Positions 26,680 through 36,740 of a stretch of 64,000 bases of DNA are shown piece by piece (positions within the stretch are counted from its first letter, which is position 1; each line of letters starts with the position of its first letter). Under the pieces are notes generated by a model. That model had not been told where the DNA came from and ran no database searches. It saw only the letters and a list, made by a program, of their open reading frames with translations. Origin of the DNA: Bacteroidales bacterium UBA3743 (lineage in GTDB: Bacteria > Bacteroidota > Bacteroidia > Bacteroidales > Paludibacteraceae); contig DFGT01000023.1 of assembly GCA_002371265.1 (NCBI GenBank), forward strand, positions 44,510-108,509. The letters are read 5' to 3'. Made by a program: the position numbers and the translations under genes.

Positions 26680-28491
26680 TTAATCCAATTTCAATACTTC
26701 CAAGAATGCTTTCTGTGGCACTTCCACGGTTCCGATCTGCTTCATACGCTTCTTACCACGTTTCTGCTTCTCCAAAAGCTTTCTTTTACGCGAAATATCA
26801 CCTCCGTAACATTTTGCGGTAACGTCTTTGCGAACTGCTTTGATTGTCTCCCTGGCGATAATCTTCGCACCGATTGCGGCTTGAATTGCCACCTCAAACT
26901 GCTGGCGTGGAATCAATTCCTTCAGCTTCTCACACATTCTCTTACCAAGTCCGTAAGCATTGTCAATATGTGTCAAAGTGGAAAGGGCATCCACTGGCTC
27001 TCCGTTTAGCAACACGTCTAGCTTGATCAACTTGCTCTCTCGCATCTCACTTGGATGATAATCGAATGAAGCGTAACCCTTAGAAATACTCTTCAACTTA
27101 TCATAGAAGTCGAACACGATCTCTCCAAGAGGCATATTATATATGAGTTCGACGCGATTGCCGGATACATAATCCTGACGAACCAACTCACCTCGTTTGC
27201 CCAAACAAAGGGTCATGATTGGACCGATATACTCGGCTGCTGTAATTATCGAAGCTCGGATGTATGGCTCCTCTATATGGTCGATTAGAGTGATGTCTGG
27301 CAAACCTGATGGGTTGTGCACCTCAATCATCTCACCCTTCTTTGTGTAGACGTTGTAACGCACATTCGGCACGGTTGTGATGACATCCATGTCGAACTCA
27401 CGGTCGAGACGCTCCTGAATGATTTCCATATGAAGCATTCCCAAGAATCCGCAACGGAATCCAAATCCCAAAGCCAAAGATGATTCTGCCTGGAATGTCA
27501 ACGACGCATCATTGAGCTGCAATTTCTCCATCGAAGCACGAAGGTTTTCAAAGTCCTCCGTCTCAATTGGATAAACACCGGCGTAAACCATCGGCTTCAC
27601 CTCCTCAAATCCTTCAATCGCATTCTCGCATGGATTAGAGACGTGGGTGATCGTATCTCCTACCTTAACCTCTGTACTTGTCTTGATTCCGGAAATGATA
27701 TATCCAACGTTTCCTGCCGACATCTCCTTTCTCGGCTCCATATCCAAACGGAGGATTCCAATCTCGTCGGCCAGATATTCCTTTCCCGTCGCCACAAATT
27801 TCACCTTCTCTCCTGGATGGAATGTTCCGTTTACCACTTTATAATAAGCGATTATACCACGGAATGGATTGAAAACAGAGTCGAAAATCAGACACTGCAA
27901 TGGAGCATCTGGATCTCCCTTTGGCGGACGAATTCTCTCCACAATCGCACGTAGGATCTCATCAACACCCTCTCCCGTCTTACCGCTGGCACGAATGACC
28001 TCACTTCTGTCGCAACCAAGAAGATCGACAATCTGATCCTCCACCTCTTCCGGCATTGCTCCAGGAAGGTCGATTTTATTTAAGATTGGAATGATCTCCA
28101 AATCGTGCTCAAGGGCCATATAAAGATTGGAGATTGTCTGTGCCTGAATACCTTGCGACGCGTCTACAATAAGCAACGCACCCTCACACGCGGCAATAGA
28201 ACGAGACACCTCGTAAGAGAAATCCACGTGTCCTGGAGTGTCAAGAAGATTCAGGACATATTTTTCTTTTGATTGAAATTCTGCCTTATCGCCAGTGTAA
28301 GCATAATCCATCTGAATAGCATGGCTCTTAATCGTAATTCCCCTTTCTCTCTCAAGTTCCATGTCATCCAACACCTGGGCCTGCAAGTCTTTTCCCGTGA
28401 CTGTTTTGGTCATTTCCAAAAGTCTGTCGGCTAGAGTGCTCTTACCATGGTCAATATGTGCGATAATACAAAAATTTCTAATATTTTTCAT
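26680..28491 (-). CDS. lepA: Translation elongation factor 4 (LepA)
   Basis: A 603-residue GTPase that acts on stalled or mis-translocated ribosomes. G motifs: AHIDHGKSTLADRLL (G1), RERGITIKSHA (G2), LDTPGHVDF (G3), ILNKIDLP (G4). These are followed by EF-G-like domains II, III and V and the LepA-specific C-terminal domain rich in basic residues (GGDISRKRKLLEKQKRGKKR). Length and motifs are standard. It is transcribed divergently from the TPR gene with a 68-nt gap. Confidence 0.97.
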   Translation of the reverse strand: MKNIRNFCIIAHIDHGKSTLADRLLEMTKTVTGKDLQAQVLDDMELERERGITIKSHAIQMDYAYTGDKAEFQSKEKYVLNLLDTPGHVDFSYEVSRSIAACEGALLIVDASQGIQAQTISNLYMALEHDLEIIPILNKIDLPGAMPEEVEDQIVDLLGCDRSEVIRASGKTGEGVDEILRAIVERIRPPKGDPDAPLQCLIFDSVFNPFRGIIAYYKVVNGTFHPGEKVKFVATGKEYLADEIGILRLDMEPRKEMSAGNVGYIISGIKTSTEVKVGDTITHVSNPCENAIEGFEEVKPMVYAGVYPIETEDFENLRASMEKLQLNDASLTFQAESSLALGFGFRCGFLGMLHMEIIQERLDREFDMDVITTVPNVRYNVYTKKGEMIEVHNPSGLPDITLIDHIEEPYIRASIITAAEYIGPIMTLCLGKRGELVRQDYVSGNRVELIYNMPLGEIVFDFYDKLKSISKGYASFDYHPSEMRESKLIKLDVLLNGEPVDALSTLTHIDNAYGLGKRMCEKLKELIPRQQFEVAIQAAIGAKIIARETIKAVRKDVTAKCYGGDISRKRKLLEKQKRGKKRMKQIGTVEVPQKAFLEVLKLD

Positions 28492-28520
28492 CTTATATTT
28501 AATTTGAGTGCGAATTTACT

Positions 28521-28528
28521 TATTTTTG
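28521..28528 (+). promoter_or_regulatory. -7 box for the TPR gene
   Basis: TATTTTTG, 32 nt before the ATG at 28560. Confidence 0.45.
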
Positions 28529-28559
28529 CCTAAAATACGATATATAAGACTGAATTTAG

Positions 28560-30704
28560 ATGGATAAAAACGCAATTTCTCTATATAAAGAGGTTTGCAG
28601 CAACGTTTTTGCTGACAAAATCAACGATGCGCTGCTTTGTTTGGTCACTCTCATCGCCACTCTGAAAAATTTGGGGATTGACGACAAACAAAATTCTCTT
28701 TCTTTGAAAACTGAGCAGCTTTCCAGAAATCTGGAGTTTATTCTCAAATATGCATTCGACGCTGCGATCGACGAAAATACATTTGGAATGCTACTAAGCA
28801 CCAAACAGGATATTCTTGTTATCGCAGATGACGTGATGAGCCATCATAACACGTCAAAATTTACATTCGTAAACGATGTAGATAAATACAAATCTGTTTA
28901 CAAATGTAAGGATATAAGAAATCTGTTTTTTGAGATTGAGGAAATCAACGGACAACGGATGTTGAGTGAGAATACAAATGTAAACACAAATGTAAACACA
29001 AAAAGATTGTCTGAAATCAGATGTGAAATATTCCGTCATTTACTTTTGTGTGACAACTTCACAAATGATGATTTAGAATTGTATACACGCTATTTCGACA
29101 ATGAGTTTATAACTGTATCCGACAAATGTGTCTTTACATCTGGATTGATGTTCGGTATGCTTAACCGATTCTGCATCAACAGATTCAAATTGATATTGAA
29201 ACTCTGTCAAAACCACGACAATCGAATAAAGGTACGTGCCGCGACAGCTCTGCTCCTGTGCGGATATATCTACAACACCCGTTTACAATTATATCCAGAT
29301 GTATTCGAAGAGGCCAAACGTCTTTCTGCAACAGATAATCTGTCGGAGGTGCTACAACATATCCATTGCCAATTTATCCGCTGTAAATACACTCAGCAGA
29401 CACAGACAAAACTTAAAGAAGACTTCCTTGACAAAGTGGATATGAACAACCTCTTTGGAAAAGATGACACGGGCATTAACACCGATATTTTCAATAAAGA
29501 TTCCATTAGTGAGGATACCATTAAAGAGTACGCTCAAATGCAGTTTATGGGAGAAGACCTACTAAGCCATACAACGCTGTTTTTCACGAATTCGTTCTTC
29601 TCTGAGATATCTAACTGGTTTATGCTTCTAAACGAGGAATCTGAGCTGTTTAACGAGCTAAAAACGACATCTTCAAGCAACCAGAAGATGCTGATTCCAC
29701 TTGTGGACAACGAATATATCAGCGATGCAGACAAATATGGTTTGATTTTCACTTTGAAAAATATGCCTTTGGCTGATACATTTGTAAACAAGATGATGGA
29801 AGCTAAAGGTATTGACACAGATTCTTTAGTGATGACTCATGACCAATTGGCACTCAATACAAATGTAATCAGATACATTATCGGATTGAGCAGATTCTAT
29901 GCGTCATTCTCACATGCAAGTTCTTTTGTTAATCCGTTCAATTCTAGTTTACATTTGTATAACATTGCTTTTTTGCCAAATACAAATAAGTTTATAGAAC
30001 CCATTGGCGACCTGTTTTTTGAAAAAGGAGCATACAATGAAACTATAGAGGCATACAAAAGGCTCGGTGATTTACAAACGGAAAAATCAATACAAAAAAT
30101 AGGTTTATGCTACCAGCAGCTTGAAGACTACTCCTCTGCCCTTGCCCACTACAATCAGGCTCTGCTATACAATAGTGATGACGTGTGGACTCTGTCGAGA
30201 AAAGCATTCTGCGAATACAAACTGGGAAATTTGGCAGAAGCAAAGTCTACAATGATACAAATCATTGAGTTAGATCCCGACAACATCACAATACGCAAGA
30301 AACTTGCCAATCTGTCGCTATCAGAAAAAGACTACGACACAGCGTTAAAACAATTGTATTATCTGGAATTCAACCTAAAAAAAGAAGATGATGATTCAGT
30401 CATACGTCTGATAGCGAACTGTTTGATGCAATCCGGTGCTTTACAAAAGGCAATCTCCTATTTTTCAAGGATTTCCCACAAACATACAGCCGATTTGATA
30501 GATATCGGCCACATCTCCTACCTTGAGGGCAATATGGACAATATGAAATTGTGCTATAAAAAGGCGTATGAGGCATTGAAAGACAAAAATGAATATCACT
30601 CCCGTCTACAGGAAGAACTCGCTAAAATCACGCTTTCTGAGCAACAGAAGAAGAATTTCAGCGTCATATTGAATGCAGCGTCTTTTATTGTAAGGAATTC
30701 CTAA
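28560..30704 (+). CDS. TPR-repeat protein paired with a J-domain protein
   Basis: A 714-residue cytoplasmic, helical protein with no signal peptide. The N-terminal ~470 residues match nothing I recognise and include a short tandem NTNVNTNVNTK stretch (about residue 140), also a repeat in DNA. The C-terminal ~480-650 carries four or more TPR units (e.g. GDLFFEKGAYNETIEAYKRLGD, YSSALAHYNQALLYNSDD, GNLAEAKSTMIQIIELDPDN), which make a protein-binding solenoid. Its stop is 11 nt before a membrane-anchored J-domain gene, so the two are an operon and plausibly a chaperone-adaptor pair. The client is unknown. Confidence 0.85.
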   Translation: MDKNAISLYKEVCSNVFADKINDALLCLVTLIATLKNLGIDDKQNSLSLKTEQLSRNLEFILKYAFDAAIDENTFGMLLSTKQDILVIADDVMSHHNTSKFTFVNDVDKYKSVYKCKDIRNLFFEIEEINGQRMLSENTNVNTNVNTKRLSEIRCEIFRHLLLCDNFTNDDLELYTRYFDNEFITVSDKCVFTSGLMFGMLNRFCINRFKLILKLCQNHDNRIKVRAATALLLCGYIYNTRLQLYPDVFEEAKRLSATDNLSEVLQHIHCQFIRCKYTQQTQTKLKEDFLDKVDMNNLFGKDDTGINTDIFNKDSISEDTIKEYAQMQFMGEDLLSHTTLFFTNSFFSEISNWFMLLNEESELFNELKTTSSSNQKMLIPLVDNEYISDADKYGLIFTLKNMPLADTFVNKMMEAKGIDTDSLVMTHDQLALNTNVIRYIIGLSRFYASFSHASSFVNPFNSSLHLYNIAFLPNTNKFIEPIGDLFFEKGAYNETIEAYKRLGDLQTEKSIQKIGLCYQQLEDYSSALAHYNQALLYNSDDVWTLSRKAFCEYKLGNLAEAKSTMIQIIELDPDNITIRKKLANLSLSEKDYDTALKQLYYLEFNLKKEDDDSVIRLIANCLMQSGALQKAISYFSRISHKHTADLIDIGHISYLEGNMDNMKLCYKKAYEALKDKNEYHSRLQEELAKITLSEQQKKNFSVILNAASFIVRNS

Positions 30705-30715
30705 TATGAGAATTT

Positions 30716-31645
30716 ATGATATATTATTTACTAGTAATCGCCGCCGCTATTGGTTTTATAACCTTAATATTTTTATTTTTCCACATTGTTTTCTCTCTAT
30801 TTGAAAACGAAAAAACTAAAAATAAAAGAACAAAAGAAGAGGAAGACCAAATATTTGTAACCAACGCATTGATTATCATGGCAAAGGTGATGGCTGCAGA
30901 CCGGACCAATATGGTGTGCGAATTAGACATCATCAAGCAATTCATCAAGAGATACGATGAAGCTCATTTCAAAGAACGGGTGAAATTTGTGAAAGAATAC
31001 GCCTTAAAATTCAAGAATTATAACGAGACGGCTCTTTCAGATTGTGATAATTTGATAGAAACAATAAATAAGGTATCGAATTTCACCAGAAAAAAATGGT
31101 TTCTTGAATATCTGTTTGAAATTGCCTTTTCCGACGGTTCGTGTAGTGCTGAAGAAAAGTTATTTCTAAAAAGGATTACAGAGAAATTGAATGGCATGAA
31201 TTCAAGTACCTACAATATTTATGAAAAGAAATACCAAAAGAAAAACCAAACCTTTACAGGTACACGAGACACCGAAGAATACAGCCAATACGAGTATGAA
31301 TCCACAGACAACGATTCAACATCAAGCAACAGATACAGTTCATATTCCCAAAACGGATCTTCATATAACACAGGAAGTTATTATCAATCTACAGGTTCAA
31401 ATTCAAGTTATAGTTCAAATACATCCAAACCGCTTACAGAGCTACAGAAAGCATACGCAGCTTTGGATTTGACAGAAGAAGCCACAGACAGAGAGATCAA
31501 AGCCCGACGTCGCAATCTTATGCGTCTTAACCATCCCGATCTAGTGGCAAACAAAGGTGAGGCAGCAGTCAATATGGCTAATCTAAGATGCCAGGAAATC
31601 AATAAAGCATTTGAATTGATTAAGGCGACGAGGGGGATGAAATAA
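30716..31645 (+). CDS. Membrane-anchored TerB/DjlA-like protein with C-terminal J domain
   Basis: A 309-residue DjlA-like co-chaperone. One N-terminal membrane helix (~2-27) is followed by a TerB-like acidic helical domain (~45-165; FEIAFSDGSCSAEEKLFLKRI). Then comes a Ser/Tyr/Asn-rich disordered linker (~175-240) and a C-terminal J domain (~243-309) with the Hsp70-stimulating HPD tripeptide in LNHPDLVA. It would recruit DnaK to the membrane. The start at 30716 gives the membrane anchor; the ATG at 30706 is out of frame. It is convergent with the T9SS type B gene and shares its terminator. Confidence 0.85.
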   Translation: MIYYLLVIAAAIGFITLIFLFFHIVFSLFENEKTKNKRTKEEEDQIFVTNALIIMAKVMAADRTNMVCELDIIKQFIKRYDEAHFKERVKFVKEYALKFKNYNETALSDCDNLIETINKVSNFTRKKWFLEYLFEIAFSDGSCSAEEKLFLKRITEKLNGMNSSTYNIYEKKYQKKNQTFTGTRDTEEYSQYEYESTDNDSTSSNRYSSYSQNGSSYNTGSYYQSTGSNSSYSSNTSKPLTELQKAYAALDLTEEATDREIKARRRNLMRLNHPDLVANKGEAAVNMANLRCQEINKAFELIKATRGMK

Positions 31646-31681
31646 GAATTAAGAATTAAAAATGATAAATTAGAAATACAA

Positions 31682-31713
31682 AAAATCCGACATCAACAAG
31701 ATGCCGGATTTTA
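31682..31713. terminator. Bidirectional terminator
   Basis: AAAATCCGACAT / ATGCCGGATTTT stem with A and T tracts on opposite sides, between two convergent genes. Confidence 0.75.
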
Positions 31714-31735
31714 ATATTATCAAATTAGTGTCACA

Positions 31736-34700
31736 TCACTTGTCTCCTCTATACAGAGTAAAATGTCCCATATAAATTTTATCCAATTCATCGATAGAGA
31801 TTTCATACCAATAGTCGGTAGATGGCAGAGGATGACCCAAATATGTTCCATCCCATCCATCAAAACTCTCACTAGTAGCACTCATCAGTTTTTTTCCCAT
31901 TCGATCATATAATGTAATTCTTGCTGACGGATATTTCTCGATATTTTTGATTTCCCACTTGTCGTTTATTCCGTCTCCATTTGGGGTGAAAGATGGAGAA
32001 ACCTCCAATTCATATTTGTTTGTTTTAAATACAGTATCAGCAATACAATCTTCCTCATCCTTCACTGTAATACTGTATTCCTTACCGTAAATTATATCTG
32101 TCAGTGTATTAGAAGATTGGAACCCATCTCCAAAATCATAACTGTAGTTGCCAGCTCCACCTTTAGCCTCCGCAACAATTTCTCTGTTGCCACTATCGTC
32201 TATCTTCTCAAACATTAATTCACCATATTTAGAGATAGAGAAAAACACACTGTCGGTTTTGCAAGTGTCAGTCATCGCATATATTGTCAAAGAATCTTCT
32301 TCAGCAGGAAGAAATAAGGTATGAGTCTTACCTTCACATTCACTTGGAATTGGCGATTCGTTTCCCTTTACATAAAATGCGTCGATAGGCTCATCATTAT
32401 TCTGATATAATACAACTTCAACATCTTCACTGCGGTCAAAACATATTTTTGTTTCTGATTTTTTCGCTGTAAAATCACCCTCTACAAATGTAAATTCAGT
32501 CTTAGGGCATATCTTTTTGATTGATAAAACCACACTGTCTGTCATACAAGTATCACTCATCGCATATATTGTCACCGAATCCTCTTCAACAGGAATATAC
32601 AACATATGTTTCTTTCCTAAAGATTCACTTTTAATCGGAGTATCACATCCCCTCATATAAAATGCGTCAAAAGGCTCACTATTATTCTGATATAGTACTA
32701 TTTTCAAATCTTCAGTACGGTTGAAATAGATTGTTGTATCCAATTTTTTAGCTGTAAAATCACCGTCTACAAAAGAAAACTCCGTACTTGGGCATACCTT
32801 ATCAATAGTGAAAATTACGCTGTCAGTCTTGCAAGTATCATTCATCGCATAGATTGTAAACGTTCCTTTTTCCGCAGGAAGATACAATGTATGTTTCTTT
32901 CCTGATGATTCACTAAGAACAGTTTTTTCGCTTCCTCTTATATAAAAGGCGTCAAAAGGCTCACTATTATTCTGATATAGTACTATTTTCAAATCTTCAG
33001 TACGGTTGAAATAGATTGTTGTATCCAATTTTTTAGCTGTAAAATCACCGTCTACAAAAGAAAACTCCATACTTGGGCATACCTTATCAATAGTGAAAAT
33101 TACGCTGTCAGTCTTGCAGGTATCATTCATCGCATAGATTGTAAACGTTCCTTTTTCCGCAGGAAGATACAATGTATGTTTCTTTCCTGATGATTCACTA
33201 AGAACAGGTTTTTCGCTTCCTCTTATATAAAAGGCGTCAATAGTTTCACTATCATTCTGATACAATATTATTTTTATATCATCCGTATGATTATGATAAA
33301 CTGTAGTATCGTAATCTTTTGCTTTTATATCATCCTCTACAAATGTAAATTTCGTTTTAGGACATTTATACTCTTCACAATAAAAACCAAGATTATATGG
33401 TTCAGTACGAATTGCACACGGGTCATCCGGGAATCCATTCTCTAATTTTTGCTGAATAACCTCTTCTGACTCAGCAAGAATAACCTTGTACATTGGATGA
33501 TATTCACCTTCCTCCCAAGAATAAGTAAAAAATGTATCTTTCTCTGCAGGAAGCGACACCCATGGCGAATCTGGAGAATTCTTTCTTTGCCAAAGAAATG
33601 CCGCGTTTGGATGTCTGTAGCGCCACTCTTCAAATCCATTCCATTGACCGACTCGCTTTCCTTCATCCATACGACAATAAAATCCATTAGAAAGAATTTT
33701 ATTTGGTTTTCTATCAACATTACTACCATGAGAAGGTACTCTTACTCCACAAATAGAGAAAGCACATTCATCCATCGTAAATGTCACGTAATCACTCATT
33801 TTTTCTCCTTCTGCATTTGTAGACTCATAATCTAACTCTACGACAGCTATAAATCCCTCATTATGATAGTCAGAAGGTGGGGTAAACGGCAAATTTGGTT
33901 TGTATAATTCAAAGCCTTTGAATGTATAAAAAAATGTCTGAGAGGCTAAAGTGTCTCCATTTTTGGGATCCAGAATTGTTATTTTGGGAAAAATACGTGT
34001 TCCACTTGGAGATCCGACACTAGATATAAATGTATAGAACACATAATCTTTGCATGGACAAAGAGGTTGTCCTCCAGAAAACAATCTATACAATCTAGGA
34101 ATCTTTTTATACTCATCCTTACTCATCATTATAAATACAAAAGCATCTCCACTAAATGGAGAAAGAAGTTTAGATGTTGCCGATGAGTCAATAATATTAC
34201 CATCTTCATCCTTAATTGAAGAAAATTGATATTTTCTTGGACATTCCTCACATTCCTTAGTATAAATTGCAGAATCTGGATTCGAACAAATCAAATACTG
34301 TCCCCACGTCATTTCTTCTGTTCCACCTGGAATATATTTGTTTACCTTTACAGCAGTGTCATATCTACAACTACGATCACTACAAAGGCCAAATGTTTCA
34401 TATCTGGTACACAAATAATCAGGATCATAATCGCACGTCGGTTCAGGCAGCATACTATGCAATGTTTTGCTAATTGTATATTTTACTTTATTATTAACAG
34501 GTACACCGTTTTCACCTATGTATTCCGCATTTTTCTTTGCACTTGCTTCTGTTGAATCAGACACAACAACAGCACGAAAAATCAAGTTTGTCGTACCATC
34601 CTCCATCACATGAAGCTCGTCTTTATTCACTCCGCTCTGACCATATATATTCGTCCAAGAAATTCCACCATTCTCACTTTGTTGCCATAGAACATAAGCA

Positions 34701-34921
34701 ACATTATCTGCCAATCTCCATTGTTTGAAACGTCGATATCTTATAGTATAAATTCCTTCGAATTCACATCCATTTCCGAAATCAGAAGCAACAGAGGTTT
34801 CATAAAATGAAAGTATCGGCAAATTAGTCGACTCCGCTTTTACTCTCGGAAACAAACAAAACAACATGAACATAATACTTAAAATTCTGTATTTTCTCGG
34901 ACTAAATCTCGAATCGCACAT
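31736..34921 (-). CDS. Giant secreted protein with four 95-aa repeats and T9SS type B sorting domain
   Basis: A 1061-residue exported protein. A signal peptide (~1-29, ending RVKAES) precedes ~500 residues of poorly conserved, beta-rich sequence with several Cys pairs. Four tandem 95-residue units follow (~510-900), each opening CPxTxFxFVxxDxxAK and closing CKTDSVxFxIxKxC. The units repeat every 285 bp (near 33356, 33071, 32786 and 32501), and the two middle ones are almost identical. The end has a PKD-like piece and a type B (CHU_C/gliding-motility) sorting domain: SPSFTPNGDGINDKWEI...ITLYDRMGKKL...FDGWDGTYLG. It should be exported through the outer membrane by the T9SS as an adhesin-like surface protein. 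Ligand unknown. Confidence 0.87.
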   Translation of the reverse strand: MCDSRFSPRKYRILSIMFMLFCLFPRVKAESTNLPILSFYETSVASDFGNGCEFEGIYTIRYRRFKQWRLADNVAYVLWQQSENGGISWTNIYGQSGVNKDELHVMEDGTTNLIFRAVVVSDSTEASAKKNAEYIGENGVPVNNKVKYTISKTLHSMLPEPTCDYDPDYLCTRYETFGLCSDRSCRYDTAVKVNKYIPGGTEEMTWGQYLICSNPDSAIYTKECEECPRKYQFSSIKDEDGNIIDSSATSKLLSPFSGDAFVFIMMSKDEYKKIPRLYRLFSGGQPLCPCKDYVFYTFISSVGSPSGTRIFPKITILDPKNGDTLASQTFFYTFKGFELYKPNLPFTPPSDYHNEGFIAVVELDYESTNAEGEKMSDYVTFTMDECAFSICGVRVPSHGSNVDRKPNKILSNGFYCRMDEGKRVGQWNGFEEWRYRHPNAAFLWQRKNSPDSPWVSLPAEKDTFFTYSWEEGEYHPMYKVILAESEEVIQQKLENGFPDDPCAIRTEPYNLGFYCEEYKCPKTKFTFVEDDIKAKDYDTTVYHNHTDDIKIILYQNDSETIDAFYIRGSEKPVLSESSGKKHTLYLPAEKGTFTIYAMNDTCKTDSVIFTIDKVCPSMEFSFVDGDFTAKKLDTTIYFNRTEDLKIVLYQNNSEPFDAFYIRGSEKTVLSESSGKKHTLYLPAEKGTFTIYAMNDTCKTDSVIFTIDKVCPSTEFSFVDGDFTAKKLDTTIYFNRTEDLKIVLYQNNSEPFDAFYMRGCDTPIKSESLGKKHMLYIPVEEDSVTIYAMSDTCMTDSVVLSIKKICPKTEFTFVEGDFTAKKSETKICFDRSEDVEVVLYQNNDEPIDAFYVKGNESPIPSECEGKTHTLFLPAEEDSLTIYAMTDTCKTDSVFFSISKYGELMFEKIDDSGNREIVAEAKGGAGNYSYDFGDGFQSSNTLTDIIYGKEYSITVKDEEDCIADTVFKTNKYELEVSPSFTPNGDGINDKWEIKNIEKYPSARITLYDRMGKKLMSATSESFDGWDGTYLGHPLPSTDYWYEISIDELDKIYMGHFTLYRGDK

Positions 34922-35007
34922 ACCCTATAATCAATATATCAAAAATTATTTAACACCATCTACAAAAATACATATTATTTTATAATAACGAACAATTGAC
35001 TAATAAA

Positions 35008-35038
35008 AAATAAAAAAGACGTGAATAAATCACGTCTT
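35008..35038 (-). terminator. Intrinsic terminator of the XRE gene
   Basis: AAGACGTGA / TCACGTCTT stem; on the minus strand followed by a T-rich run (A tract at 35004-35016). Confidence 0.8.
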
Positions 35039-35066
35039 ATATTAAGATCTTTATGTATAATAATGA

Positions 35067-35672
35067 TTATAACCGATTTAGTGAATATTCGGCAAAAGTG
35101 TCATCATCGTAAAGCACTATAATTTTCTTCACAGCCTTCTCTTTTGCTTTACTATGCGCGTCAACAATATTCTTAAATGATTCCGAATTGATAAATGAGT
35201 CTATTATTTCAGTTTCTGATTTCTGCGGAATAACAGTTGTTTCTTTTGTTTTAGACGAAGGATCTTCTATAGTTTTTGTTGATTTCAAATCATCCACATT
35301 TGTGTCTATATTATAGTCAATCTCGTCCTCTTCATTATTTTTCTCAAAATCTGTCTCATCCGATTTTACAGGATCGTTGTCGAAAATAGTGCGGTTTGTT
35401 TGAGCTGGCGACGCTGCAAAATTTGAATCAACTTGTTTATTTTCAATAGTATTGTCATTTCCTCCATTCAGCATAGGACCTGTGCCATACAACATCCATT
35501 CCCATGATATTTCAGGAAATGTCTCATGTATTTTCATCACAACATCCAAACTTGGATTGTTTCTTCCATTTAATATATGTGAAAGAGAAGCTGATTTGAT
35601 TCCAGTGCGTGAAGCAAACACGCCTAGTGATAAACCGCTATATTCTTGTATTTTCTTTATTCTGTCTTTCAT
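35067..35672 (-). CDS. XRE-family transcriptional regulator with a long acidic linker
   Basis: From the ATG at 35672 (the frame extends 14 codons further, but this start lies directly behind the -7 box) a HTH_3 domain occupies ~1-60 (RIKKIQEYSGLSLGVFASRTGIKSASLSHILNGRNNPSLDVV). A Ser/Asp/Glu/Lys-rich, probably disordered linker follows (~70-150). A short C-terminal helix-strand part ends KKIIVLYDDDTFAEYSLNRL. This form is common in Bacteroidales, where it is of unknown role. The long AT-rich upstream region suggests autoregulation. Confidence 0.8.
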   Translation of the reverse strand: MKDRIKKIQEYSGLSLGVFASRTGIKSASLSHILNGRNNPSLDVVMKIHETFPEISWEWMLYGTGPMLNGGNDNTIENKQVDSNFAASPAQTNRTIFDNDPVKSDETDFEKNNEEDEIDYNIDTNVDDLKSTKTIEDPSSKTKETTVIPQKSETEIIDSFINSESFKNIVDAHSKAKEKAVKKIIVLYDDDTFAEYSLNRL

Positions 35673-36740
35673 TACAAATAATATTAAAATGTAATAACAA
35701 TTGTAACACCGCAAAGATAATTACATTTTTAAATCTATACAAATATAAATTTACTTTTTTATATGCAATTTTACATCTAGCACATCAATTAACACATGTA
35801 TTAATATTACATTTGTTTATGCGTCTGTTTTACATTTTTATATAAAAAAAGACAATAATTCTACAAATGGATTATTTTACATCATGATATAAAACTTATT
35901 TACACTTTAACATTAAATAAAAGTCGTAAAAAACTAAAATTCAGCATACAAACACAAAATATTATTAAAAAAATCACATATTTTACAAAATTCATACATA
36001 TGATTGAAAATTATTTAATCATATACATCAAATAATAATGTACAAAATACTGATTTTTAATAAAAAGACAAAACAATAACACTCAATAAATAAGTAAATT
36101 TTACTTTTGTTGTATGTAAATATAGCCGTTACTTTTGTTAAATTTCCTATCTCTATGCATATATATTTTTATATGCATATATTTTTGTAATCATTTGTGT
36201 CTGCAACCATATTTGATAACATTTGTAAAAAATTAACACTCTCCTACTCCACCAATTTCTTATATTTCTAAATTCTATTTGTCTTTGAAATTTCAACTTT
36301 ATTATCGAAAAAGAAACTAAGCCTTCAGATTATATTCCAAAATTTCGTCGTTTCCTTTTAACATTACAAAATTCGCACCTTGATATGCCAACTTTAAGCA
36401 TAGCTTGTCTTTTTTTAATAAAAAATTCAAAAATTCTCTATTTCAGAACGATTTTCATTTATTTCATCAAAAACGTGCTCAACCATTAATCACAAATAAA
36501 CATATGCTTTTCAACAACTTAACCTCAATTTTATGCATTTTTAACTCGCTGAGAATCGAATAAAAATCAATTTGTGCATCATTGCCCAGCTATTTTTTAG
36601 TTTTATTAACTCTAATTATCTATAATTATGAATCTTCCTAATTAAAAAGTGTTATCTTTGAAAAAGTTTTGAAATTATAGGCAAAACAATTTTTTATGTT
36701 TAGACAACAAAGTTTTAACAATAAATTAATCTGATAGAAA
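35673..36740. other. 1.07 kb AT-rich non-coding region between the XRE gene and the LolA-like gene
   Basis: No credible gene on either strand. It contains the XRE promoter on the minus strand (TATCTTTG, around 35717-35724) and the palindromic core ACAATTGT at 35698-35705 between box and start. The motif (T)TTACATTTTTA or ACATTTGT recurs several times in 35690-36240. It also holds the LolA-side promoter (TATCTTTG at 36653-36660). The first half looks like an operator-rich region; the rest shows only low-complexity A/T. Confidence 0.55.
36653..36660 (+). promoter_or_regulatory. -7 box for the LolA-like/trxB operon
   Basis: TATCTTTG, 81 nt before the ATG at 36741. Confidence 0.45.

Noticed and set aside
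36240..36640. A small gene or structured RNA in the AT-rich gap
   Set aside because: No ORF with a credible start, and no stable paired structure that I could find by eye.
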